Source of the DNA: Streptomyces sp. NBC_01233
GTDB lineage: Bacteria > Actinomycetota > Actinomycetes > Streptomycetales > Streptomycetaceae
DNA: 64,000 nt
Assembly: GCF_035989305.1 (NCBI RefSeq)
Contig: NZ_CP108514.1
Coordinates: 2,790,501-2,854,500, forward strand
Direction of reading: 5' to 3'
A program made the translations under genes and the position numbers. Shown piece after piece: positions 40,608 through 47,274 of the stretch (the first letter of the stretch is position 1; every line of letters starts with the position of its first letter). The notes under the pieces are model-generated. The model worked only from the letters and a program-made list of their open reading frames with translations, was not told the origin of the DNA and ran no database searches.

Positions 40608-40861
40608 GCGGCGGCGTGAGCGACGAAACCGGTCCAGGCGTCCGGGGTGACGGTGAGGCGGGCGCCCGCAGGCCTCTTGGAATCCCGGACGAGGACCGTG
40701 CCGGTCGTGTGGGCGACCTCGACGCAGTCGGGCCCATCGGCCGTGCTGTAGCTGCTCTTGGTCCAGGCGACCTCGATGCACTCAGGCCCGTCGTTGGTGC
40801 TGTAGCTGCTCTTCACCCACGTCAGTGCGGAGAGGTCCTCGCCCGACGGCTTGATGCTCAT
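40604..40861 (-). CDS. DUF397 protein with a duplicated core motif
   Basis: The 85-residue protein belongs to DUF397, small actinobacterial proteins almost always next to an XRE regulator. The core W-x-KSSYST-x-DGPxCxEVA is present twice (residues 15-31 and 33-49), then VLVRDSKRP and LTVTPDAWTGFVAH complete the usual single domain. The tandem core is longer than the common form. The ATG overlaps the XRE stop (ATGA). In the WhiJ-type loci of S. coelicolor such proteins modulate the XRE partner during development. Confidence 0.92.
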   Translation of the reverse strand: MSIKPSGEDLSALTWVKSSYSTNDGPECIEVAWTKSSYSTADGPDCVEVAHTTGTVLVRDSKRPAGARLTVTPDAWTGFVAHAAA

Positions 40862-41706
40862 GTCTCCCCCAATACCTTCTCGATGAACGTCAGCGATTCG
40901 CGAGGCGTCAGAGCCTGTGCTCGGATCATGCCATAGCGCATGTCCAGGACCTGGACCTCCTTGGGTTCAGTGATCAAACGGCTGACCAGCTGAACTTCGT
41001 TGTGCCCGACCGTCGTTCCATCCCTGAGACGCATCAGCTGGAGCGATCCGGCGAGACCGGCGTGCTCCTCGACGGCCGTGGGCATCACCTGAATCTCGAC
41101 GTGCCGTAGCCTGCCCACCTCAAGCAGGTGCTCCAGTTGGCGACGCAACACCATCCTGCCCCCGATGGGCCGTCGAAGCACGGCTTCTTCCTGCACAACG
41201 GTCAGCAACGGGGCCGCAGTTTGGCGGAGTACCTTCTGGCGGTCCATGCGAGCGGCAACGAGGCGCGCGACCTCCTCTTCGGGGTAGGCGGGACGCCGCA
41301 ACCCGTACAGGGCGTGGGCGTACTCCTCTGTCTGCAGAAGCCCATGCGCGACGATGTTGGCGTACGCGCCGATCTCGACCGTCTCGGATTCCAACTTGGC
41401 CAGATCCCGAACCTTCTTGGGATATCGGGCCTGCTGGATGTCCGCCTTCATGGCGGCGATTTTCCCGCCCGCCCCAAGGACCTCGTCCGCCTTGTCCAGG
41501 AACTCCGGGCGCGGAATACGGGCTCCGCGTTCGATCTTGTAGATCAGGTTCGCCCCGTATCCCATCCGCTCACCGAACGTGGCCCGGTCGAGCCCCGCCG
41601 CCTCGCGCCACATTTTCAACTGGCGTCCCACCGTGGCGATGACCGCCCCGGATTCGTCCTCCGGGTCGAGTTCCCAGCTCGACTCGTCGGCGCCGTCCGT
41701 GTTCAC
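40858..41706 (-). CDS. XRE-family regulator with DUF5753 domain (WhiJ-like)
   Basis: The 282-residue protein has an N-terminal helix-turn-helix (VGRQLKMWREAAGLDRATFGERMGYGANLIYKIERGARIP) and a C-terminal DUF5753 domain of about 190 residues (containing ANIVAHGLLQTEEYAHAL, VVQEEAVLRRPIGG and EIQVMPTAVEEHAGLAGSLQLM). This is the standard partner of DUF397 proteins and, with the divergent ATPase, makes a WhiJ/AbaA-like developmental regulatory locus. The GTG at 41706 has GGGAGG six bases upstream, so the longer frame from 41796 is rejected. Confidence 0.93.
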   Translation of the reverse strand: MNTDGADESSWELDPEDESGAVIATVGRQLKMWREAAGLDRATFGERMGYGANLIYKIERGARIPRPEFLDKADEVLGAGGKIAAMKADIQQARYPKKVRDLAKLESETVEIGAYANIVAHGLLQTEEYAHALYGLRRPAYPEEEVARLVAARMDRQKVLRQTAAPLLTVVQEEAVLRRPIGGRMVLRRQLEHLLEVGRLRHVEIQVMPTAVEEHAGLAGSLQLMRLRDGTTVGHNEVQLVSRLITEPKEVQVLDMRYGMIRAQALTPRESLTFIEKVLGET

Positions 41707-41798
41707 ATCCGCCTCCCCTTGGACCGCGAGGACACCACGGGACCGCTCTGGACAACCGTCGTACACAGCATCCTCAACTCTGTTCAGCGTACGCACGG

Positions 41799-42281
41799 AT
41801 GGGCACGCTGAGTCACGTGAATCAGAAAATCTCCCTCGTCGCCACGCTCCCTTCCACCCCGCGCGGCGCCCGCGCCGCCCGCGCTCTCACCGTGGCCCAA
41901 CTCGCGCAACGAAGGCTTCCGTTCGAGGATGCGGCACAGGTCGTCGCCGAACTCGCCGCGAACGCCGTGACCCACGGCAGGGTGCGCGGGCGGGACTTCC
42001 GGCTCGCGCTGCGCCTCGCGCCCGGGCCTACGCTCCGTATCGAAGTCTCGGACACCCGCAGGGAGTTCGGGCCGCCCACGACCCACGGGGCGCCGGACGC
42101 CGAGGCGGAGTCGGGGCGGGGGCTGGTGCTGGTGTCCGCGCTCGCCGTGCGGTGGGGAACGGATCACGGGCCTGCGCCGCTGAAGACGGTCTGGGCGGAA
42201 ATTGATGTGGCGAGTCCGATTTCACCGGATCGAGGTTTCCACGACCCGGTGGATCAATACCCGGTGCCGCACGACGCCTAA
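41799..42281 (+). CDS. HATPase_c-type anti-sigma-factor-like protein (RsbW family)
   Basis: The 160-residue protein has the Bergerat ATP-binding fold of RsbW/SpoIIAB-type kinases: VVAELAANAVTHGRVRGRD (N-box, EL-x-x-NAxxH), LRIEVSDTRREF (G1-like DxR/DxG) and AEAESGRGLVLVSALAVRWG (G2-like GRGL). In Streptomyces these short ATPases accompany XRE-DUF397 pairs. A ribosome site is not obvious for the ATG at 41799; the GTG at 41817 is an alternative. It is divergent from the XRE gene with a spacer of about 90 bases that must hold both promoters. Confidence 0.88.
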   Translation: MGTLSHVNQKISLVATLPSTPRGARAARALTVAQLAQRRLPFEDAAQVVAELAANAVTHGRVRGRDFRLALRLAPGPTLRIEVSDTRREFGPPTTHGAPDAEAESGRGLVLVSALAVRWGTDHGPAPLKTVWAEIDVASPISPDRGFHDPVDQYPVPHDA

Positions 42282-42484
42282 AGACTAATAACCGGGGGAA
42301 ATGACCTTCCATACCTCCCCCTCCCCTCTCACCCGGTCGGGTGAATCACCTCAACCGGGCTGGCGCGCAGGGCAATTCGCCGGGCACTCTGACTCCCGAC
42401 AACCCCATAAACGCATTCGGCCCCCGGCCGGGACGGCAATCCCGGGCGAGGGCCTGACCACAGCGGAAGCAGTAGACCTTCCCC

Positions 42485-43369
42485 ATGGCTGACCAGCAGC
42501 TTAGCGCGCCTGCGCGCGTCCCGTCGGGAATCCGACACGTCAACCACGACCACCGCCGCGGCTACGTCAAGATCGGCAACCACCTTGCCCAGCACCGCCA
42601 ACTGAGCATGGCGGCGATCGGCCTGGCCACGCACATCCAGTCGCTCCCGACCGGCTCCAAGGTGACCATCAAGGCCCTCGCCGAGCGCTTTCCGGAGGGT
42701 GAGGTCCGCATCGCCACCGCCCTGCGCGAGCTGGAGCGGCACGGCTACCTGGCCCGCTTCCAGGAGCGGCTTCCGTCGGGGCGCGTCGTGACCTGCACGG
42801 TCTCGTACAACAACCCGCCCGCGATGGCCGACGCGACCCGCGGGCCGCAGGTCCCACCCCGGCGGTCCGAGCCGAAGCCCGCCCCCCAGCCGGACCCGGA
42901 TCCGGAGCCCGAACCGGAGCCTGAGCCCGAACCGGAGCCTCAGCCCGGCCCGGAACCCGCGCCCGAACCCGTCGCGCCCGAGGTCGAGTGGGAGGCGCGG
43001 GAACTGCTGGCCCGGCTGCGCCTGCGCGACCCGCGGCTGCTGCTGTCCGAGCGAGACACGGTACGGCTGGCGCCCGCCGCGGCCGTATGGCTGGAGCGCG
43101 GGCTGGCGCCGAGCGCCGTCACGGCGGCTCTCACGCGCTCGCTTCCGACGGCGGCGATCCACGCGCCCGCCGCGCTGCTCGCCCACCGCCTGCGGGAACT
43201 GCTGCCGCCCCGGCTGCCGGACCCCTGGGCAGCCCACGCGCCCGGCCCGGACCGCGCCGTCCACCCGCTCCGCACGTGCGACGGCTGCGAACGCGCCTTC
43301 CGCTCCCCCGCCCCCGGCCGCTGCCGGAACTGCGCCCCGCCGTCGGCCACGGCGGCACCTGCCGCCTAG
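42485..43369 (+). CDS. Helix-turn-helix protein with Pro-Glu linker and C-terminal zinc-ribbon motif
   Basis: The 294-residue protein starts with a winged-helix region (GYVKIGNHLAQHRQLSMAAIGLATHIQSLP, then VTIKALAERFPEGEVRIATALRELERHGYLARF). A PE-rich linker follows (about residues 125-165, repeated PEPEPEP), then a helical middle domain. The last part has CDGCERAFRSPAPGRCRNC, two CxxC pairs that can bind zinc. The helix-turn-helix resembles that of replication-initiator-like and GntR-type DNA-binding proteins found singly in Streptomyces genomes. Function is unknown. The stop overlaps the first arm of an inverted repeat (43370-43396). Confidence 0.82.
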   Translation: MADQQLSAPARVPSGIRHVNHDHRRGYVKIGNHLAQHRQLSMAAIGLATHIQSLPTGSKVTIKALAERFPEGEVRIATALRELERHGYLARFQERLPSGRVVTCTVSYNNPPAMADATRGPQVPPRRSEPKPAPQPDPDPEPEPEPEPEPEPQPGPEPAPEPVAPEVEWEARELLARLRLRDPRLLLSERDTVRLAPAAAVWLERGLAPSAVTAALTRSLPTAAIHAPAALLAHRLRELLPPRLPDPWAAHAPGPDRAVHPLRTCDGCERAFRSPAPGRCRNCAPPSATAAPAA

Positions 43370-43396
43370 ACCTTCTTTCCCGTCCAGAAAGAAGGT
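43370..43396. promoter_or_regulatory. Inverted repeat operator 1 (CTTTC-N7-GAAAG)
   Basis: ACCTTCTTTC (43370-43379) and GAAAGAAGGT (43387-43396) are perfect ten-base arms around seven bases. The next element has the same CTTTC-N7-GAAAG core with its centre 26 bases further on, so the two look like tandem operators rather than a terminator. Confidence 0.75.
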
Positions 43397-43397
43397 G

Positions 43398-43420
43398 GTA
43401 CTTTCCTCACGAGAAAGTAC
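43398..43420. promoter_or_regulatory. Inverted repeat operator 2 (GTACTTTC-N7-GAAAGTAC)
   Basis: GTACTTTC (43398-43405) and GAAAGTAC (43413-43420) are perfect eight-base arms around CTCACGA. It lies 30 bases before the start of the membrane protein gene, inside its promoter or leader. The winged-helix gene that follows in the same operon is the likely binder. Confidence 0.8.
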
Positions 43421-43450
43421 TCGGAAGATCGATGACCAGGGACGCCACCC

Positions 43451-43903
43451 ATGACCGCTTACGACGCCCAGACCGCCCTCGACGCCATACACCACCGTCG
43501 GGAGCAGACGTTCGACGCTTACGTGCGCCACGCCCAGTCCCGTCCCTACCTGATCATTTCGGCGCTGGGCCTGTTCGCCGTGTGCTCGTCCTTCGATCTC
43601 CCGAGCCCTTGGAACACCGCCGCGATCCTGGCGGGGAACGGCCTGACTCTGGGCGGGCTGTTCGTGCACCAGCGCCGGGCCCCCGTCCGCCGGAAGGCCG
43701 CCGGGTCGGAGGCGCTGTTCTATGTGGCCCTGGGGGTCCTCCTTCTCGCACTCTTCTGGACGGTGGCGATCGCCGCCCACTTCCTCGGCCTCCCGGCGCG
43801 GCACACGCTCGCCGCAGCTGTCACCGCCCTGGCGGCCGTGGTCGCCTCGTACGCGTTGCGCCCGGTCTTCGGGACCATCCTCCGCAGGAACGGCCACGGC
43901 TGA
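43451..43903 (+). CDS. Small four-helix membrane protein paired with a winged-helix regulator
   Basis: The 150-residue protein has a hydrophilic start (ALDAIHHRREQTFDAYVRHAQSRP), then four hydrophobic segments (about residues 35-52, 55-75, 90-110 and 118-140). It has no recognised enzyme motif. Its stop overlaps the ATG of the regulator by one base (TGATG at 43901-43905), so the two are coupled. In Streptomyces many such pairs of a small membrane protein and a small winged-helix protein exist; their role is not established. Confidence 0.8.
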   Translation: MTAYDAQTALDAIHHRREQTFDAYVRHAQSRPYLIISALGLFAVCSSFDLPSPWNTAAILAGNGLTLGGLFVHQRRAPVRRKAAGSEALFYVALGVLLLALFWTVAIAAHFLGLPARHTLAAAVTALAAVVASYALRPVFGTILRRNGHG

Positions 43904-44205
43904 TGGATCCCGACTTCGACGAGTTCCTGCACGTTCCGGCGCGACTCTCGATCGTCGCGCTCCTGGCTCCGGCCGACTGGGTGGAGTTCGGCTTCGTCCG
44001 GGACGCGGTGGGCACCAGCGACTCGGCCCTGTCCAAGCAGGTCGCCGCGCTGGCGGACGCCGGGTACGTCGAGGCCCGGAAAACACGGAACCGCACGGGA
44101 CGGCACACCCACCTCCGCCTCACCCCGCACGGGCGCCAGGCATTCCAGCGGCACGCCTCGGCGCTGGAGAGGATCGTGGCGGCGGCGCGCAAACCCCTGG
44201 AGTAG
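43903..44205 (+). CDS. Small winged-helix transcriptional regulator (ArsR/MarR-like, 100 aa)
   Basis: The 100-residue protein is a single winged helix: LHVPARLSIVALLAPADWVEFGFVRDAVGTSDSALSKQVAALADAGYVEARKTRNRTGRHTHLRLTPHGRQAFQRHASAL. The recognition helix is SALSKQVAALADAGYV and the wing is TGRHTHLRLTP. It matches the short regulators annotated as winged-helix DNA-binding proteins of the YbzH/HTH_34 type. It has no cysteine for metal sensing. It is cotranscribed with the membrane protein and probably represses both through the two CTTTC-N7-GAAAG repeats. Confidence 0.9.
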   Translation: MDPDFDEFLHVPARLSIVALLAPADWVEFGFVRDAVGTSDSALSKQVAALADAGYVEARKTRNRTGRHTHLRLTPHGRQAFQRHASALERIVAAARKPLE

Positions 44206-44349
44206 CAAGCACGGCATCCGCCGATCGTCGAGATGCCGGTATGCCGAACGAAGCCACCCCCGAACGAATGAGACGGGAGTGACGTCGGCCGCGTCGCTCC
44301 ACGGTCCCTCAGGCTGAGAGAGAGGCTCGGTTCACGGGAAAGGACCGAA

Positions 44350-44973
44350 ATGTCGAATGCTCGGGTGCGGCAGCTGTCCGACCAACTGGTCGCCAAGTGG
44401 ACCTCGCCGCAGGGCGTCGAGCTGATGGTCGCGGGGGCCGTCCTGGTCGGCGGCCTCCTCGCCTACGGGCCGCTCAGCCTCCAGGAGGCCGGCAGGCTGC
44501 TGGACTGGCCCGCCGACGAGGTCCTGGACCGCTTCCACGCCATGGAGTTCGACCTGGAGACCGACGACCGGGGCCGCGTGATCGGCGCGGGCGTCTCCCT
44601 CGACGACCGGCGTCCCCACTGCATGCAGCTCCAGGGGCAGCGCGTGTACGGCTGGTGCGCCATGGACGTGCTGATGTTCCCCGTCGTCCTCAAGGAGCCG
44701 GCGAGTACGGTCACCTCGTACTGCGCCACCACCGGCGAGCCGATCACGCTCACCGTCAATCCGGACGGGGTACACGACCCGAGTCCTTCCACCGCGTCGA
44801 TCACCCTCGCTCCCGCCACCGGCGCGGATATTCGCGAAGTCTTCTGCAACCGCGTGAACTTCCATGCCACTGCGCATCTCGCCGGGGCAGCCGCGGAACG
44901 CGACAGCGATCTGGCCGCCTGCTCCGTCGGCGAGGCCTGGGCCATCGGCAAGCGCCTCGCCGATCTTTTCTGA
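44350..44973 (+). CDS. Orphan MerB-like alkylmercury lyase family protein
   Basis: The 207-residue protein has a helical N-terminal domain and the MerB catalytic region: HCMQLQGQRVYGWCAMDVLMFPVVL (Cys and Asp of the WCAxD motif near residues 103-106), SYCATTGEPITLTV, and EVFCNRVNFHAT (second catalytic Cys near 164). In MerB the two Cys and the Asp break the carbon-mercury bond, and all three are present here. The third commonly conserved Cys (SYC near 123) is also kept. No merA, merR or merT is nearby, so it may be a paralogue with another role rather than part of a mercury operon. The ATG at 44350 is preceded by AAAGGACC. Confidence 0.85.
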   Translation: MSNARVRQLSDQLVAKWTSPQGVELMVAGAVLVGGLLAYGPLSLQEAGRLLDWPADEVLDRFHAMEFDLETDDRGRVIGAGVSLDDRRPHCMQLQGQRVYGWCAMDVLMFPVVLKEPASTVTSYCATTGEPITLTVNPDGVHDPSPSTASITLAPATGADIREVFCNRVNFHATAHLAGAAAERDSDLAACSVGEAWAIGKRLADLF

Positions 44974-45445
44974 CCCCCGGGCAATTCCTCCGAATGGAGC
45001 CGCGGGAAATGGGCACGCTCTCGGCGCGCTCTTCACCGCGCCCGCCGACGCCATGACCCGACGCACGGTTGCGTGACATGCGTCACAGTGCACACCTCGG
45101 CGCCGGCCATCTTCCCGAGTACGCCACGTCATCGACATTTCGACATTTGTCCGTTTTGGATTCGACATTCCCCTCTCCGGGGGGAACGGAATCCGTGCTA
45201 CCGCCGGACTTGTCGTCGACTTCCCTGGTCACGGGCATTCCTGAAGACACATCACATGGTTGTGCAAGTGACCTGATCGTGACCATGCACGATCATCGGC
45301 CCGTTTCAAGCCGGGTGTCGAATGCCCAGCGCCAACGCGAAGCGGAAACTTGCCAGGTCATTGGCCGAGTTCTAAGAATGGCGGCTATTCCGGCGTCCCG
45401 CAGTTCCGGCGCCGGGAGCTTCGCGATCACCGAATGAGGTCACGC
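44974..45445. other. 472-base spacer upstream of the CAP-domain gene with several regulatory-looking elements
   Basis: The spacer is less GC-rich than its neighbours and no accepted gene lies in it. It contains the Crp-like site at 45073-45086 and three copies of CGACATT between about 45132 and 45170. It also has TGATCGT-N8-ACGATCA (45274-45280 and 45289-45295), a perfect inverted repeat. I looked for a c-di-AMP (ydaO-type) riboswitch, which often precedes secreted cell-wall proteins in Streptomyces, and could not recognise its conserved core. Confidence 0.6.
45073..45086. promoter_or_regulatory. Putative Crp-family binding site
   Basis: GTGACATGCGTCAC fits the reported Streptomyces Crp pattern GTG-N6-GNCAC exactly and is a perfect inverted repeat (GTGAC-ATGC-GTCAC). 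It lies 360 bases before the CAP-domain gene, far for direct control of the annotated start but compatible with a long leader. Confidence 0.5.
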
Positions 45446-46207
45446 ATGCAGAAGCATCGGAAGAATAAGCCGTACCGGAAAATAGTCATCGGCGTCGGCG
45501 CCCTGGCCATCGTGGGTGTTCCGACGGCCGCCATGGCCTGCTTCGACACGGACGACCGCGGCCGGACCCGTGCAGCGAGCCACCAGGGGCAGCGCCCGTG
45601 GCGCTACGCGCCCTCGGCCACGCCGAGCACCCCGGCCCCCGTGGACGTCCCGACGGCGCCGAGCAGCGCCCCGGCCGCCGAGCCGAGCAGCCCCGCCGCG
45701 GCGCCCGCGCAGCCCGTCGTACAGACCTCCCCGCCCGCGCAGCCGAAGCCGGCGAAGCCGCCGGTCGCCACCGAGAAGCCGCAGGCGCCCGAGCCCCCGA
45801 AGACCTCGGCCCCGTCGGCCCCGCCGGCCTCCGGCTCCGTCGCCGCGGTCCTCGCCCTCGTGAACCAGGAGCGCGCCGCCGCCGGATGCTCGGCCGTCGC
45901 CCTCAACGCGAAGCTCACGAAGGCCGCGCAGGACCACAGTGCGGACATGGCCTCCCACAGCAACATGTCCCACACCGGCTCCGACGGCTCCGACCCGGGC
46001 GCGCGCATCACCCGCGCCGGGTACACCTGGAGCACGTACGGCGAGAACGTCGCCTACGGCTACAGCACGCCCGAGAAGGTCATGGAGGGCTGGATGAACA
46101 GCCCCGGCCACCGGGAGAACATCCTGAACTGCTCCTTCAAGGAGATCGGTATCGGCCTGGCCCAGCCCGGCAACTACTGGACTCAGGACTTCGGCACGGC
46201 GCGCTGA
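45446..46207 (+). CDS. Secreted CAP-domain (SCP/PR-1-like) protein
   Basis: The 253-residue protein starts with KHRKNKPYRKIVIGVGALAIVGVPTAAMA, a signal peptide, then a Pro/Ala/Ser-rich linker (residues 45-130) of the kind that spans the cell wall. The C-terminal CAP domain has ALVNQERAAAGCSAV, HSADMASHSNMSHTG, YGENVAYG and NSPGHRENILN, whose two His and two Glu form the usual cavity. A conserved Cys pair is present (GCSAV and LNCSF). CAP proteins bind small lipophilic molecules or act in envelope biology; an enzyme activity is not established. ATG 45446 has GAGG six bases upstream. Confidence 0.92.
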   Translation: MQKHRKNKPYRKIVIGVGALAIVGVPTAAMACFDTDDRGRTRAASHQGQRPWRYAPSATPSTPAPVDVPTAPSSAPAAEPSSPAAAPAQPVVQTSPPAQPKPAKPPVATEKPQAPEPPKTSAPSAPPASGSVAAVLALVNQERAAAGCSAVALNAKLTKAAQDHSADMASHSNMSHTGSDGSDPGARITRAGYTWSTYGENVAYGYSTPEKVMEGWMNSPGHRENILNCSFKEIGIGLAQPGNYWTQDFGTAR

Positions 46208-46224
46208 CCCCACGCCGGACCGCT

Positions 46225-46255
46225 GGTGCGACCGGCACACCCTGCCGGTCGCACC
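46225..46255. terminator. Bidirectional terminator after the CAP-domain gene
   Basis: GGTGCGACCGGCA (46225-46237) and TGCCGGTCGCACC (46243-46255) are perfect 13-base arms around a five-base loop. It separates the CAP gene from the convergent four-gene cassette. Confidence 0.88.
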
Positions 46256-46283
46256 ACCGGGCGCCGTGGCGGGCGCGGGCCGG

Positions 46284-46748
46284 TCACAGCCTGAACAGCA
46301 CTCCGCGCCAGGTCCAGCCAGCCCTGAGGACCGTGTTCTGCAGGGGGTTCTTCATCAGCCCCGTGTCGAAGCGGAACGTCTCCACCTTGCGGCGGCGGCC
46401 GTCAGCGCCCCGCTGGAACTCCCACTGCCGGTAGACCGCCTTCCCCGGCCCCCGGCCGTACTGCTCGCCGGAGTGCTCCAATGAGGGCTCCCACCGCTCT
46501 TCGAGTACGCGCACCTCGTGCTTCGCGGGGACCAGTCGCATGCTGGTCTTGAGGGTCAGGCGCATCTCGCTGACGCGGCACTCCACCACCAGGTCGGCAC
46601 GTTCTCGCGGGGTGCCCTCACGGACGGCGAACAGCCCGTCCGGGCCACCCAGCGCGAGCAGCGCGTCCCGGAGCTCCGCGGCGGCCCCCGGCGTGACACT
46701 ACGGGCCGGGTGCCTGGTGCCCGTGCGCTTGTCCCAGAAACGGCCCAC
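46284..46748 (-). CDS. Hypothetical protein, last gene of the WXG-like cassette
   Basis: The 154-residue protein is soluble, basic and rich in aromatic and Arg residues in the second half (VYRQWEFQRGADGRRRKVETFRFDTGL, ending TWRGVLFRL). It has no signal peptide, membrane helix or known motif. The GTG at 46748 is two bases after the stop of the gene at 46751, so translation is probably coupled. Its place at the end of a cassette with an effector-like protein would suit an immunity or accessory role, but that rests only on position. Confidence 0.72.
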   Translation of the reverse strand: MGRFWDKRTGTRHPARSVTPGAAAELRDALLALGGPDGLFAVREGTPRERADLVVECRVSEMRLTLKTSMRLVPAKHEVRVLEERWEPSLEHSGEQYGRGPGKAVYRQWEFQRGADGRRRKVETFRFDTGLMKNPLQNTVLRAGWTWRGVLFRL

Positions 46749-46750
46749 CG

Positions 46751-47245
46751 TCAGCTCCCCGCCCCGTTGTCCGGGCGCACCGAGCGCACGAAGTCCTGGA
46801 ACTGTTCCAGGACTTCGTCGTGCCGGGCCGTGGTGGCGGTCAGGGCCAGGCGGATCATCGCCCGCTTGTGCGGGTCCCCGGTGTCCACGAGGGACAGGTA
46901 CACCTGGGACTGGACGAGCTCGTGGCGGGCGCCGTCGGCCACGGCCGAGAAGCTCAGCCGCTGGGTCAGGGCGGGCGCGTCCTCGGAACCGACCTCGCGG
47001 CGGTGGACCACCTCCACCGACTCGGCGAACTCACGCAGGCGCTCCACCGACGCGTCGGCGATCTCGGCCAGGGTCACCCCGTCCTTCGGGAACCCGCCGT
47101 CGACGGTGATGTTGGCGGTGAACCCGGCGTCCGGCTGCGGATGCACCGCGGCGAAGGCCACTCCCGGGTCGAACCCCTCCGGACGGGCCGGGAGCCAGCC
47201 CTCGGGCAGCCGGAACTCGATCGGCACCGGCAGTGTCGTGGGCAT
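46751..47245 (-). CDS. LpqN/DUF1795-like cytoplasmic protein, possible secretion chaperone
   Basis: The 164-residue protein reads VPIEFRLPEGWLPARPEGFDPGVAFAAVHPQPDAGFTANITVDGG, then regularly spaced strands (VEVVHRREVG, HELVQSQVYLSLVDTG, RAMIRLALTAT) and the terminal helix DEVLEQFQDFVRSVRP. This is the Mog1/PsbP-like fold pattern shared by LpqN, DUF1795 and EspG-neighbour proteins. Unlike LpqN it has no lipobox. The ATG at 47245 has a perfect AAGGAGG site; an ATG at 47275 would overlap the upstream stop without one. Its position between two cassette genes suggests a chaperone-like role, which is inference. Confidence 0.75.
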   Translation of the reverse strand: MPTTLPVPIEFRLPEGWLPARPEGFDPGVAFAAVHPQPDAGFTANITVDGGFPKDGVTLAEIADASVERLREFAESVEVVHRREVGSEDAPALTQRLSFSAVADGARHELVQSQVYLSLVDTGDPHKRAMIRLALTATTARHDEVLEQFQDFVRSVRPDNGAGS

Positions 47246-47274
47246 CCGGGGCCCTCCTTCCATGGAAACGGACA

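Noticed and set aside
44280..44340. Possible TPP riboswitch (a CTGAGA run before the MerB-like gene)
   Set aside because: Only the CTGAGA-like part is present; the second conserved element and the hairpin arrangement are missing.
45069..45437. 122-residue ORF in the spacer before the CAP-domain gene
   Set aside because: No ribosome site, no codon bias, and it covers several palindromic elements.
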